A DNA stretch of 64,000 bases from Odontesthes bonariensis (GCF_027942865.1 NC_134507.1:39652797-39716796); one strand, 5' to 3'. Shown: positions 42,271-55,250, counted from the stretch's first letter. A program made the numbers and translations. Notes: generated from the letters alone by a model not told the origin.

Positions 42271-42486
42271 CTTTTGGCTTCTCCAGGCGCATGCAGTTTG
42301 ACTGCGTCAAATGCAAAGGCAGTCCCTGTTTGACTTTTTGGAACTGCTCCTTTGTCAGGACAAAGTTAAATGTATGAGGATCAAAGGCAACCATGACCTG
42401 GGACATCTCAGCAGATCCAGGATCAGCAAGATGGATCACAGGGTGATCATCAGATGTTTCAACAAAAGACATGCAGAGAGAAAAAT

Positions 42487-42604
42487 GCTTACAGCACCTG
42501 GTATTCCCAAGCGGTCTCCCATCCAAGTACTAACCAGGCCCGACCCTGCTTGGCTTCCGAGATCGGACGAGATCGGGCGTGTTCAGGGCGGTGTGGCCGT
42601 AAGC
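42487..42604 (-). rRNA. rn5s: 5S rRNA
   Basis: Consensus copy. Confidence 0.97.
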
Positions 42605-42971
42605 CACAGTCCCTGTGACAAATATGTGTTATATAGGTGCTGGAACCATACGTTTCCCCTATTTTACCAGAGAGTCGGCTTGAGAGGCTGATGTTGAGCC
42701 TGCACATCGACTTCCCTGATGTGATTGTTCTCTGCAGCTGAAAATGGGACTCTCAGATAACTTAGTGTGTGTCTGTCAAGCTCCTCTGTTCCCTGTGTGT
42801 TGTTTTGTGTTCATGGTCATACAGAGAAACCAGGGAAGCTCAATCCCACGACATGCTCATAAGCTGCGTCTTTTCTAAACATTATAGTTCTATGTTAGAA
42901 GTCAGAATACAACGGCTCCCTGAAACTACCACCCTGTACCGCTGGTTTTGTTATTTCACAAGAGTTGGGAA

Positions 42972-43159
42972 GAGTGCACCGTTCCCGGCGGCACCGCAGT
43001 ACCGGGTCGATGCGTGGAGTGAACGGAGCAAGCCCCTTTGTCAACCCCTGTGCCTAAAAATCCATTTAATATGTAGTCCTCATATAGAGGACGTATCAGA
43101 TATTAAACTGATAAGAACAGATACTACACTTGATCTTAGCCAAAAGGCCGAGAAGCGAT
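42972..43159 (-). ncRNA. rnu2: U2 snRNA
   Basis: Right-type consensus copy. Confidence 0.95.
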
Positions 43160-43455
43160 AACCCTCCACTGTTTCACGTCCGAGGGCCCTTCCTGGCACA
43201 ATGCGCACTTGTGGCGGTGCTCTTTTTTCGCCTACAAAGCGTCACTTTGCACCTCCGCCCACCCGCTGCAGTGAGCACTCTTCAGCCGTTTCAGATGGTA
43301 CAACTTTGCACTCCCGCCCGCTCCACTGAGCACCATTCAAACAACAATTTAGCGCCTCCAGCTTTGAACATGGGCACGGTCTCAACACATAGGGTGACTC
43401 TACTCCGAGAAGTCACTCGGCACAGCAAGAAGATTTCCTTTGCACAGACAGAATG

Positions 43456-43574
43456 GGCTTCACCCGCAAAGGTAAAGCCTTCCAAAAATAGAAACAACTC
43501 ATTAATGTTGCTCTCCACGGAAGTCTTTAGTAAAAGGCGAAAGACTTGTACGTTATGAAGAGAAACCAGAGTAC
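43456..43574 (-). ncRNA. rnu5: U5 snRNA
   Basis: Consensus copy. Confidence 0.94.
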
Positions 43575-43878
43575 GAGTATTTGACACTGCGGGAGCAGTG
43601 CATCAGGCCAGTTGGCATAGCCACCTTCCCCATGGTGAGCTTTGCTTGGTTGAGACACTTGCTCCTCGGCCGACCAGGTAGGAACAATCGGGCCCTATTC
43701 AGTGGCTGCTTTGTCTTTTACTCTGTGCAAAAGACTAGGGGTCTTGAGGCTTTGTTCTGACCGCTCATTTGGTGTAGAGGTTTTTTTCAAGCAATTCTCC
43801 CAGTTGGCCCAATCCCAGAGCCATCTCAAAGTGGAGTTCACTTTCACTCTCTTTTCGCAGACTAAAAGCCAGAGTTTT

Positions 43879-43955
43879 ATCTCAGAAGCTAAGCAGAGTC
43901 GGGCCTGGTTAGTACTTGGATGGGAGACCGCCTGCGAATACCAGGTGCTGTAAGC
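43879..43955 (+). pseudogene. 5'-truncated 5S copy
   Basis: As at 686. Confidence 0.9.
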
Positions 43956-44171
43956 CTTTTGGCTTCTCCAGGCGCATGCAGTTTGACTGCGTCAAATGCA
44001 AAGGCAGTCCCTGTTTGACTTTTTGGAACTGCTCCTTTGTCAGGACAAAGTTAAATGTATGAGGATCAAAGGCAACCATGACCTGGGACATCTCAGCAGA
44101 TCCAGGATCAGCAAGATGGATCACAGGGTGATCATCAGATGTTTCAACAAAAGACATGCAGAGAGAAAAAT

Positions 44172-44289
44172 GCTTACAGCACCTGGTATTCCCAAGCGGT
44201 CTCCCATCCAAGTACTAACCAGGCCCGACCCTGCTTGGCTTCCGAGATCGGACGAGATCGGGCGTGTTCAGGGCGGTGTGGCCGTAAGC
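44172..44289 (-). rRNA. rn5s: 5S rRNA
   Basis: Consensus copy. Confidence 0.97.
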
Positions 44290-44656
44290 CACAGTCCCTG
44301 TGACAAATATGTGTTATATAGGTGCTGGAACCATACGTTTCCCCTATTTTACCAGAGAGTCGGCTTGAGAGGCTGATGTTGAGCCTGCACATCGACTTCC
44401 CTGATGTGATTGTTCTCTGCAGCTGAAAATGGGACTCTCAGATAACTTAGTGTGTGTCTGTCAAGCTCCTCTGTTCCCTGTGTGTTGTTTTGTGTTCATG
44501 GTCATACAGAGAAACCAGGGAAGCTCAATCCCACGACATGCTCATAAGCTGCGTCTTTTCTAAACATTATAGTTCTATGTTAGAAGTCAGAATACAACGG
44601 CTCCCTGAAACTACCACCCTGTACCGCTGGTTTTGTTATTTCACAAGAGTTGGGAA

Positions 44657-44844
44657 GAGTGCACCGTTCCCGGCGGCACCGCAGTACCGGGTCGATGCGT
44701 GGAGTGAACGGAGCAAGCCCCTTTGTCAACCCCTGTGCCTAAAAATCCATTTAATATGTAGTCCTCATATAGAGGACGTATCAGATATTAAACTGATAAG
44801 AACAGATACTACACTTGATCTTAGCCAAAAGGCCGAGAAGCGAT
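44657..44844 (-). ncRNA. rnu2: U2 snRNA
   Basis: Right-type consensus copy. Confidence 0.95.
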
Positions 44845-45140
44845 AACCCTCCACTGTTTCACGTCCGAGGGCCCTTCCTGGCACAATGCGCACTTGTGGC
44901 GGTGCTCTTTTTTCGCCTACAAAGCGTCACTTTGCACCTCCGCCCACCCGCTGCAGTGAGCACTCTTCAGCCGTTTCAGATGGTACAACTTTGCACTCCC
45001 GCCCGCTCCACTGAGCACCATTCAAACAACAATTTAGCGCCTCCAGCTTTGAACATGGGCACGGTCTCAACACATAGGGTGACTCTACTCCGAGAAGTCA
45101 CTCGGCACAGCAAGAAGATTTCCTTTGCACAGACAGAATG

Positions 45141-45259
45141 GGCTTCACCCGCAAAGGTAAAGCCTTCCAAAAATAGAAACAACTCATTAATGTTGCTCTC
45201 CACGGAAGTCTTTAGTAAAAGGCGAAAGACTTGTACGTTATGAAGAGAAACCAGAGTAC
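45141..45259 (-). ncRNA. rnu5: U5 snRNA
   Basis: Gene consensus; same PSE change as at 38401 (base 45315) and a private change at the start (ATATTCGTACTC). Confidence 0.94.
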
Positions 45260-45563
45260 GAATATTTGACACTGCGGGAGCAGTGCATCAGGCCAGTTGG
45301 CATAGCCACCTTCCTCATGGTGAGCTTTGCTTGGTTGAGACACTTGCTCCTCGGCCGACCAGGTAGGAACAATCGGGCCCTATTCAGTGGCTGCTTTGTC
45401 TTTTACTCTGTGCAAAAGACTAGGGGTCTTGAGGCTTTGTTCTGACCGCTCATTTGGTGTAGAGGTTTTTTTCAAGCAATTCTCCCAGTTGGCCCAATCC
45501 CAGAGCCATCTCAAAGTGGAGTTCACTTTCACTCTCTTTTCGCAGACTAAAAGCCAGAGTTTT

Positions 45564-45640
45564 ATCTCAGAAGCTAAGCAGAGTCGGGCCTGGTTAGTAC
45601 TTGGATGGGAGACCGCCTGCGAATACCAGGTGCTGTAAGC
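45564..45640 (+). pseudogene. 5'-truncated 5S copy
   Basis: As at 686. Confidence 0.9.
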
Positions 45641-45856
45641 CTTTTGGCTTCTCCAGGCGCATGCAGTTTGACTGCGTCAAATGCAAAGGCAGTCCCTGTT
45701 TGACTTTTTGGAACTGCTCCTTTGTCAGGACAAAGTTAAATGTATGAGGATCAAAGGCAACCATGACCTGGGACATCTCAGCAGATCCAGGATCAGCAAG
45801 ATGGATCACAGGGTGATCATCAGATGTTTCAACAAAAGACATGCAGAGAGAAAAAT

Positions 45857-45974
45857 TCTTACAGCACCTGGTATTCCCAAGCGGTCTCCCATCCAAGTAC
45901 TAACCAGGCCCGACCCTGCTTGGCTTCCGAGATCGGACGAGATCGGGCGTGTTCAGGGCGGTGTGGCCGTAAGC
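45857..45974 (-). rRNA. rn5s: 5S rRNA
   Basis: Last base changed as at 39117. Confidence 0.95.
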
Positions 45975-46341
45975 CACAGTCCCTGTGACAAATATGTGTT
46001 ATATAGGTGCTGGAACCATACGTTTCCCCTATTTTACCAGAGAGTCGGCTTGAGAGGCTGATGTTGAGCCTGCACATCGACTTCCCTGATGTGATTGTTC
46101 TCTGCAGCTGAAAATGGGACTCTCAGATAACTTAGTGTGTGTCTGTCAAGCTCCTCTGTTCCCTGTGTGTTGTTTTGTGTTCATGGTCATACAGAGAAAC
46201 CAGGGAAGCTCAATCCCACGACATGCTCATAAGCTGCGTCTTTTCTAAACATTATAGTTCTATGTTAGAAGTCAGAATACAACGGCTCCCTGAAACTACC
46301 ACCCTGTACCGCTGGTTTTGTTATTTCACAAGAGTTGGGAA

Positions 46342-46529
46342 GAGTGCACCGTTCCCGGCGGCACCGCAGTACCGGGTCGATGCGTGGAGTGAACGGAGCA
46401 AGCCCCTTTGTCAACCCCTCTGCCTAAAAATCCATTTAATATGTAGTCCTCATATAGAGGACGTATCAGATATTAAACTGATAAGAACAGATACTACACT
46501 TGATCTTAGCCAAAAGGCCGAGAAGCGAT
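46342..46529 (-). ncRNA. rnu2: U2 snRNA
   Basis: Right-type with C110G, shared with 39602. Confidence 0.95.
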
Positions 46530-46825
46530 AACCCTCCACTGTTTCACGTCCGAGGGCCCTTCCTGGCACAATGCGCACTTGTGGCGGTGCTCTTTTTTCG
46601 CCTACAAAGCGTCACTTTGCACCTCCGCCCACCCGCTGCAGTGAGCACTCTTCAGCCGTTTCAGATGGTACAACTTTGCACTCCCGCCCGCTCCACTGAG
46701 CACCATTCAAACAACAATTTAGCGCCTCCAGCTTTGAACATGGGCACGGTCTCAACACATAGGGTGACTCTACTCCGAGAAGTCACTCGGCACAGCAAGA
46801 AGATTTCCTTTGCACAGACAGAATG

Positions 46826-46944
46826 GGCTTCACCCGCAAAGGTAAAGCCTTCCAAAAATAGAAACAACTCATTAATGTTGCTCTCCACGGAAGTCTTTAG
46901 TAAAAGGCGAAAGACTTGTACGTTATGAAGAGAAACCAGAGTAC
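46826..46944 (-). ncRNA. rnu5: U5 snRNA
   Basis: Consensus copy. Confidence 0.94.
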
Positions 46945-47248
46945 GAGTATTTGACACTGCGGGAGCAGTGCATCAGGCCAGTTGGCATAGCCACCTTCCC
47001 CATGGTGAGCTTTGCTTGGTTGAGACACTTGCTCCTCGGCCGACCAGGTAGGAACAATCGGGCCCTATTCAGTGGCTGCTTTGTCTTTTACTCTGTGCAA
47101 AAGACTAGGGGTCTTGAGGCTTTGTTCTGACCGCTCATTTGGTGTAGAGGTTTTTTTCAAGCAATTCTCCCAGTTGGCCCAATCCCAGAGCCATCTCAAA
47201 GTGGAGTTCACTTTCACTCTCTTTTCGCAGACTAAAAGCCAGAGTTTT

Positions 47249-47325
47249 ATCTCAGAAGCTAAGCAGAGTCGGGCCTGGTTAGTACTTGGATGGGAGACCG
47301 CCTGCGAATACCAGGTGCTGTAAGC
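47249..47325 (+). pseudogene. 5'-truncated 5S copy
   Basis: As at 686. Confidence 0.9.
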
Positions 47326-47541
47326 CTTTTGGCTTCTCCAGGCGCATGCAGTTTGACTGCGTCAAATGCAAAGGCAGTCCCTGTTTGACTTTTTGGAACT
47401 GCTCCTTTGTCAGGACAAAGTTAAATGTATGAGGATCAAAGGCAACCATGACCTGGGACATCTCAGCAGATCCAGGATCAGCAAGATGGATCACAGGGTG
47501 ATCATCAGATGTTTCAACAAAAGACATGCAGAGAGAAAAAT

Positions 47542-47659
47542 GCTTACAGCACCTGGTATTCCCAAGCGGTCTCCCATCCAAGTACTAACCAGGCCCGACC
47601 CTGCTTGGCTTCCGAGATCGGACGAGATCGGGCGTGTTCAGGGCGGTGTGGCCGTAAGC
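47542..47659 (-). rRNA. rn5s: 5S rRNA
   Basis: Consensus copy. Confidence 0.97.
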
Positions 47660-48026
47660 CACAGTCCCTGTGACAAATATGTGTTATATAGGTGCTGGAA
47701 CCATACGTTTCCCCTATTTTACCAGAGAGTCGGCTTGAGAGGCTGATGTTGAGCCTGCACATCGACTTCCCTGATGTGATTGTTCTCTGCAGCTGAAAAT
47801 GGGACTCTCAGATAACTTAGTGTGTGTGTGTCAAGCTCCTCTGTTCCCTGTGTGTTGTTTTGTGTTCATGGTCATACAGAGAAACCAGGGAAGCTCAATC
47901 CCACGACATGCTCATAAGCTGCGTCTTTTCTAAACATTATAGTTCTATGTTAGAAGTCAGAATACAACGGCTCCCTGAAACTACCACCCTGTACCGCTGG
48001 TTTTGTTATTTCACAAGAGTTGGGAA

Positions 48027-48214
48027 GAGTGCACCGTTCCCGGCGGCACCGCAGTACCGGGTCGATGCGTGGAGTGAACGGAGCAAGCCCCTTTGTCAAC
48101 CCCTGTGCCTAAAAATCCATTTAATATGTAGTCCTCATATAGAGGACGTATCAGATATTAAACTGATAAGAACAGATACTACACTTGATCTTAGCCAAAA
48201 GGCCGAGAAGCGAT
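48027..48214 (-). ncRNA. rnu2: U2 snRNA
   Basis: Right-type consensus; downstream spacer gtgtgtgtg form. Confidence 0.95.
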
Positions 48215-48510
48215 AACCCTCCACTGTTTCACGTCCGAGGGCCCTTCCTGGCACAATGCGCACTTGTGGCGGTGCTCTTTTTTCGCCTACAAAGCGTCAC
48301 TTTGCACCTCCGCCCACCCGCTGCAGTGAGCACTCTTCAGCCGTTTCAGATGGTACAACTTTGCACTCCCGCCCGCTCCACTGAGCACCATTCAAACAAC
48401 AATTTAGCGCCTCCAGCTTTGAACATGGGCACGGTCTCAACACATAGGGTGACTCTACTCCGAGAAGTCACTCGGCACAGCAAGAAGATTTCCTTTGCAC
48501 AGACAGAATG

Positions 48511-48629
48511 GGCTTCACCCGCAAAGGTAAAGCCTTCCAAAAATAGAAACAACTCATTAATGTTGCTCTCCACGGAAGTCTTTAGTAAAAGGCGAAAGAC
48601 TTGTACGTTATGAAGAGAAACCAGAGTAC
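48511..48629 (-). ncRNA. rnu5: U5 snRNA
   Basis: Consensus copy. Confidence 0.94.
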
Positions 48630-48933
48630 GAGTATTTGACACTGCGGGAGCAGTGCATCAGGCCAGTTGGCATAGCCACCTTCCCCATGGTGAGCTTTGC
48701 TTGGTTGAGACACTTGCTCCTCGGCCGACCAGGTAGGAACAATCGGGCCCTATTCAGTGGCTGCTTTGTCTTTTACTCTGTGCAAAAGACTAGGGGTCTT
48801 GAGGCTTTGTTCTGACCGCTCATTTGGTGTAGAGGTTTTTTTCAAGCAATTCTCCCAGTTGGCCCAATCCCAGAGCCATCTCAAAGTGGAGTTCACTTTC
48901 ACTCTCTTTTCGCAGACTAAAAGCCAGAGTTTT

Positions 48934-49010
48934 ATCTCAGAAGCTAAGCAGAGTCGGGCCTGGTTAGTACTTGGATGGGAGACCGCCTGCGAATACCAGG
49001 TGCTGTAAGC
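48934..49010 (+). pseudogene. 5'-truncated 5S copy
   Basis: As at 686. Confidence 0.9.
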
Positions 49011-49226
49011 CTTTTGGCTTCTCCAGGCGCATGCAGTTTGACTGCGTCAAATGCAAAGGCAGTCCCTGTTTGACTTTTTGGAACTGCTCCTTTGTCAGGA
49101 CAAAGTTAAATGTATGAGGATCAAAGGCAACCATGACCTGGGACATCTCAGCAGATCCAGGATCAGCAAGATGGATCACAGGGTGATCATCAGATGTTTC
49201 AACAAAAGACATGCAGAGAGAAAAAT

Positions 49227-49344
49227 GCTTACAGCACCTGGTATTCCCAAGCGGTCTCCCATCCAAGTACTAACCAGGCCCGACCCTGCTTGGCTTCCGA
49301 GATCGGACGAGATCGGGCGTGTTCAGGGCGGTGTGGCCGTAAGC
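49227..49344 (-). rRNA. rn5s: 5S rRNA
   Basis: Consensus copy. Confidence 0.97.
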
Positions 49345-49711
49345 CACAGTCCCTGTGACAAATATGTGTTATATAGGTGCTGGAACCATACGTTTCCCCT
49401 ATTTTACCAGAGAGTCGGCTTGAGAGGCTGATGTTGAGCCTGCACATCGACTTCCCTGATGTGATTGTTCTCTGCAGCTGAAAATGGGACTCTCAGATAA
49501 CTTAGTGTGTGTGTGTCAAGCTCCTCTGTTCCCTGTGTGTTGTTTTGTGTTCATGGTCATACAGAGAAACCAGGGAAGCTCAATCCCACGACATGCTCAT
49601 AAGCTGCGTCTTTTCTAAACATTATAGTTCTATGTTAGAAGTCAGAATACAACGGCTCCCTGAAACTACCACCCTGTACCGCTGGTTTTGTTATTTCACA
49701 AGAGTTGGGAA

Positions 49712-49899
49712 GAGTGCACCGTTCCCGGCGGCACCGCAGTACCGGGTCGATGCGTGGAGTGAACGGAGCAAGCCCCTTTGTCAACCCCTGTGCCTAAAAA
49801 TCCATTTAATATGTAGTCCTCATATAGAGGACGTATCAGATATTAAACTGATAAGAACAGATACTACACTTGATCTTAGCCAAAAGGCCGAGAAGCGAT
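49712..49899 (-). ncRNA. rnu2: U2 snRNA
   Basis: Right-type consensus; downstream spacer gtgtgtgtg form. Confidence 0.95.
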
Positions 49900-50195
49900 A
49901 ACCCTCCACTGTTTCACGTCCGAGGGCCCTTCCTGGCACAATGCGCACTTGTGGCGGTGCTCTTTTTTCGCCTACAAAGCGTCACTTTGCACCTCCGCCC
50001 ACCCGCTGCAGTGAGCACTCTTCAGCCGTTTCAGATGGTACAACTTTGCACTCCCGCCCGCTCCACTGAGCACCATTCAAACAACAATTTAGCGCCTCCA
50101 GCTTTGAACATGGGCACGGTCTCAACACATAGGGTGACTCTACTCCGAGAAGTCACTCGGCACAGCAAGAAGATTTCCTTTGCACAGACAGAATG

Positions 50196-50314
50196 GGCTT
50201 CACCCGCAAAGGTAAAGCCTTCCAAAAATAGAAACAACTCATTAATGTTGCTCTCCACGGAAGTCTTTAGTAAAAGGCGAAAGACTTGTACGTTATGAAG
50301 AGAAACCAGAGTAC
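50196..50314 (-). ncRNA. rnu5: U5 snRNA
   Basis: Consensus copy. Confidence 0.94.
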
Positions 50315-50618
50315 GAGTATTTGACACTGCGGGAGCAGTGCATCAGGCCAGTTGGCATAGCCACCTTCCCCATGGTGAGCTTTGCTTGGTTGAGACACTT
50401 GCTCCTCGGCCGACCAGGTAGGAACAATCGGGCCCTATTCAGTGGCTGCTTTGTCTTTTACTCTGTGCAAAAGACTAGGGGTCTTGAGGCTTTGTTCTGA
50501 CCGCTCATTTGGTGTAGAGGTTTTTTTCAAGCAATTCTCCCAGTTGGCCCAATCCCAGAGCCATCTCAAAGTGGAGTTCACTTTCACTCTCTTTTCGCAG
50601 ACTAAAAGCCAGAGTTTT

Positions 50619-50695
50619 ATCTCAGAAGCTAAGCAGAGTCGGGCCTGGTTAGTACTTGGATGGGAGACCGCCTGCGAATACCAGGTGCTGTAAGC
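50619..50695 (+). pseudogene. 5'-truncated 5S copy
   Basis: As at 686. Confidence 0.9.
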
Positions 50696-50911
50696 CTTTT
50701 GGCTTCTCCAGGCGCATGCAGTTTGACTGCGTCAAATGCAAAGGCAGTCCCTGTTTGACTTTTTGGAACTGCTCCTTTGTCAGGACAAAGTTAAATGTAT
50801 GAGGATCAAAGGCAACCATGACCTGGGACATCTCAGCAGATCCAGGATCAGCAAGATGGATCACAGGGTGATCATCAGATGTTTCAACAAAAGACATGCA
50901 GAGAGAAAAAT

Positions 50912-51029
50912 GCTTACAGCACCTGGTATTCCCAAGCGGTCTCCCATCCAAGTACTAACCAGGCCCGACCCTGCTTGGCTTCCGAGATCGGACGAGATCG
51001 GGCGTGTTCAGGGCGGTGTGGCCGTAAGC
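50912..51029 (-). rRNA. rn5s: 5S rRNA
   Basis: Consensus copy. Confidence 0.97.
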
Positions 51030-51396
51030 CACAGTCCCTGTGACAAATATGTGTTATATAGGTGCTGGAACCATACGTTTCCCCTATTTTACCAGAGAGT
51101 CGGCTTGAGAGGCTGATGTTGAGCCTGCACATCGACTTCCCTGATGTGATTGTTCTCTGCAGCTGAAAATGGGACTCTCAGATAACTTAGTGTGTGTCTG
51201 TCAAGCTCCTCTGTTCCCTGTGTGTTGTTTTGTGTTCATGGTCATACAGAGAAACCAGGGAAGCTCAATCCCACGACATGCTCATAAGCTGCGTCTTTTC
51301 TAAACATTATAGTTCTATGTTAGAAGTCAGAATACAACGGCTCCCTGAAACTACCACCCTGTACCGCTGGTTTTGTTATTTCACAAGAGTTGGGAA

Positions 51397-51584
51397 GAGT
51401 GCACCGTTCCCGGCGGCACCGCAGTACCGGGTCGATGCGTGGAGTGAACGGAGCAAGCCCCTTTGTCAACCCCTGTGCCTAAAAATCCATTTAATATGTA
51501 GTCCTCATATAGAGGACGTATCAGATATTAAACTGATAAGAACAGATACTACACTTGATCTTAGCCAAAAGGCCGAGAAGCGAT
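51397..51584 (-). ncRNA. rnu2: U2 snRNA
   Basis: Right-type consensus copy. Confidence 0.95.
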
Positions 51585-51880
51585 AACCCTCCACTGTTTC
51601 ACGTCCGAGGGCCCTTCCTGGCACAATGCGCACTTGTGGCGGTGCTCTTTTTTCGCCTACAAAGCGTCACTTTGCACCTCCGCCCACCCGCTGCAGTGAG
51701 CACTCTTCAGCCGTTTCAGATGGTACAACTTTGCACTCCCGCCCGCTCCACTGAGCACCATTCAAACAACAATTTAGCGCCTCCAGCTTTGAACATGGGC
51801 ACGGTCTCAACACATAGGGTGACTCTACTCCGAGAAGTCACTCGGCACAGCAAGAAGATTTCCTTTGCACAGACAGAATG

Positions 51881-51999
51881 GGCTTCACCCGCAAAGGTAA
51901 AGCCTTCCAAAAATAGAAACAACTCATTAATGTTGCTCTCCACGGAAGTCTTTAGTAAAAGGCGAAAGACTTGTACGTTATGAAGAGAAACCAGAGTAC
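51881..51999 (-). ncRNA. rnu5: U5 snRNA
   Basis: Consensus copy. Confidence 0.94.
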
Positions 52000-52303
52000 G
52001 AGTATTTGACACTGCGGGAGCAGTGCATCAGGCCAGTTGGCATAGCCACCTTCCCCATGGTGAGCTTTGCTTGGTTGAGACACTTGCTCCTCGGCCGACC
52101 AGGTAGGAACAATCGGGCCCTATTCAGTGGCTGCTTTGTCTTTTACTCTGTGCAAAAGACTAGGGGTCTTGAGGCTTTGTTCTGACCGCTCATTTGGTGT
52201 AGAGGTTTTTTTCAAGCAATTCTCCCAGTTGGCCCAATCCCAGAGCCATCTCAAAGTGGAGTTCACTTTCACTCTCTTTTCGCAGACTAAAAGCCAGAGT
52301 TTT

Positions 52304-52380
52304 ATCTCAGAAGCTAAGCAGAGTCGGGCCTGGTTAGTACTTGGATGGGAGACCGCCTGCGAATACCAGGTGCTGTAAGC
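52304..52380 (+). pseudogene. 5'-truncated 5S copy
   Basis: As at 686. Confidence 0.9.
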
Positions 52381-52596
52381 CTTTTGGCTTCTCCAGGCGC
52401 ATGCAGTTTGACTGCGTCAAATGCAAAGGCAGTCCCTGTTTGACTTTTTGGAACTGCTCCTTTGTCAGGACAAAGTTAAATGTATGAGGATCAAAGGCAA
52501 CCATGACCTGGGACATCTCAGCAGATCCAGGATCAGCAAGATGGATCACAGGGTGATCATCAGATGTTTCAACAAAAGACATGCAGAGAGAAAAAT

Positions 52597-52714
52597 GCTT
52601 ACAGCACCTGGTATTCCCAAGCGGTCTCCCATCCAAGTACTAACCAGGCCCGACCCTGCTTGGCTTCCGAGATCGGACGAGATCGGGCGTGTTCAGGGCG
52701 GTGTGGCCGTAAGC
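52597..52714 (-). rRNA. rn5s: 5S rRNA
   Basis: Consensus copy. Confidence 0.97.
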
Positions 52715-53081
52715 CACAGTCCCTGTGACAAATATGTGTTATATAGGTGCTGGAACCATACGTTTCCCCTATTTTACCAGAGAGTCGGCTTGAGAGGCTG
52801 ATGTTGAGCCTGCACATCGACTTCCCTGATGTGATTGTTCTCTGCAGCTGAAAATGGGACTCTCAGATAACTTAGTGTGTGTCTGTCAAGCTCCTCTGTT
52901 CCCTGTGTGTTGTTTTGTGTTCATGGTCATACAGAGAAACCAGGGAAGCTCAATCCCACGACATGCTCATAAGCTGCGTCTTTTCTAAACATTATAGTTC
53001 TATGTTAGAAGTCAGAATACAACGGCTCCCTGAAACTACCACCCTGTACCGCTGGTTTTGTTATTTCACAAGAGTTGGGAA

Positions 53082-53269
53082 GAGTGCACCGTTCCCGGCG
53101 GCACCGCAGTACCGGGTCGATGCGTGGAGTGAACGGAGCAAGCCCCTTTGTCAACCCCTGTGCCTAAAAATCCATTTAATATGTAGTCCTCATATAGAGG
53201 ACGTATCAGATATTAAACTGATAAGAACAGATACTACACTTGATCTTAGCCAAAAGGCCGAGAAGCGAT
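53082..53269 (-). ncRNA. rnu2: U2 snRNA
   Basis: Right-type consensus copy. Confidence 0.95.
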
Positions 53270-53565
53270 AACCCTCCACTGTTTCACGTCCGAGGGCCCT
53301 TCCTGGCACAATGCGCACTTGTGGCGGTGCTCTTTTTTCGCCTACAAAGCGTCACTTTGCACCTCCGCCCACCCGCTGCAGTGAGCACTCTTCAGCCGTT
53401 TCAGATGGTACAACTTTGCACTCCCGCCCGCTCCACTGAGCACCATTCAAACAACAATTTAGCGCCTCCAGCTTTGAACATGGGCACGGTCTCAACACAT
53501 AGGGTGACTCTACTCCGAGAAGTCACTCGGCACAGCAAGAAGATTTCCTTTGCACAGACAGAATG

Positions 53566-53684
53566 GGCTTCACCCGCAAAGGTAAAGCCTTCCAAAAATA
53601 GAAACAACTCATTAATGTTGCTCTCCACGGAAGTCTTTAGTAAAAGGCGAAAGACTTGTACGTTATGAAGAGAAACCAGAGTAC
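53566..53684 (-). ncRNA. rnu5: U5 snRNA
   Basis: Consensus copy. Confidence 0.94.
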
Positions 53685-53988
53685 GAGTATTTGACACTGC
53701 GGGAGCAGTGCATCAGGCCAGTTGGCATAGCCACCTTCCCCATGGTGAGCTTTGCTTGGTTGAGACACTTGCTCCTCGGCCGACCAGGTAGGAACAATCG
53801 GGCCCTATTCAGTGGCTGCTTTGTCTTTTACTCTGTGCAAAAGACTAGGGGTCTTGAGGCTTTGTTCTGACCGCTCATTTGGTGTAGAGGTTTTTTTCAA
53901 GCAATTCTCCCAGTTGGCCCAATCCCAGAGCCATCTCAAAGTGGAGTTCACTTTCACTCTCTTTTCGCAGACTAAAAGCCAGAGTTTT

Positions 53989-54065
53989 ATCTCAGAAGCT
54001 AAGCAGAGTCGGGCCTGGTTAGTACTTGGATGGGAGACCGCCTGCGAATACCAGGTGCTGTAAGC
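53989..54065 (+). pseudogene. 5'-truncated 5S copy
   Basis: As at 686. Confidence 0.9.
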
Positions 54066-54281
54066 CTTTTGGCTTCTCCAGGCGCATGCAGTTTGACTGC
54101 GTCAAATGCAAAGGCAGTCCCTGTTTGACTTTTTGGAACTGCTCCTTTGTCAGGACAAAGTTAAATGTATGAGGATCAAAGGCAACCATGACCTGGGACA
54201 TCTCAGCAGATCCAGGATCAGCAAGATGGATCACAGGGTGATCATCAGATGTTTCAACAAAAGACATGCAGAGAGAAAAAT

Positions 54282-54399
54282 GCTTACAGCACCTGGTATT
54301 CCCAAGCGGTCTCCCATCCAAGTACTAACCAGGCCCGACCCTGCTTGGCTTCCGAGATCGGACGAGATCGGGCGTGTTCAGGGCGGTGTGGCCGTAAGC
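54282..54399 (-). rRNA. rn5s: 5S rRNA
   Basis: Consensus copy. Confidence 0.97.
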
Positions 54400-54766
54400 C
54401 ACAGTCCCTGTGACAAATATGTGTTATATAGGTGCTGGAACCATACGTTTCCCCTATTTTACCAGAGAGTCGGCTTGAGAGGCTGATGTTGAGCCTGCAC
54501 ATCGACTTCCCTGATGTGATTGTTCTCTGCAGCTGAAAATGGGACTCTCAGATAACTTAGTGTGTGTGTGTCAAGCTCCTCTGTTCCCTGTGTGTTGTTT
54601 TGTGTTCATGGTCATACAGAGAAACCAGGGAAGCTCAATCCCACGACATGCTCATAAGCTGCGTCTTTTCTAAACATTATAGTTCTATGTTAGAAGTCAG
54701 AATACAACGGCTCCCTGAAACTACCACCCTGTACCGCTGGTTTTGTTATTTCACAAGAGTTGGGAA

Positions 54767-54954
54767 GAGTGCACCGTTCCCGGCGGCACCGCAGTACCGG
54801 GTCGATGCGTGGAGTGAACGGAGCAAGCCCCTTTGTCAACCCCTGTGCCTAAAAATCCATTTAATATGTAGTCCTCATATAGAGGACGTATCAGATATTA
54901 AACTGATAAGAACAGATACTACACTTGATCTTAGCCAAAAGGCCGAGAAGCGAT
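54767..54954 (-). ncRNA. rnu2: U2 snRNA
   Basis: Right-type consensus; downstream spacer gtgtgtgtg form. Confidence 0.95.
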
Positions 54955-55250
54955 AACCCTCCACTGTTTCACGTCCGAGGGCCCTTCCTGGCACAATGCG
55001 CACTTGTGGCGGTGCTCTTTTTTCGCCTACAAAGCGTCACTTTGCACCTCCGCCCACCCGCTGCAGTGAGCACTCTTCAGCCGTTTCAGATGGTACAACT
55101 TTGCACTCCCGCCCGCTCCACTGAGCACCATTCAAACAACAATTTAGCGCCTCCAGCTTTGAACATGGGCACGGTCTCAACACATAGGGTGACTCTACTC
55201 CGAGAAGTCACTCGGCACAGCAAGAAGATTTCCTTTGCACAGACAGAATG

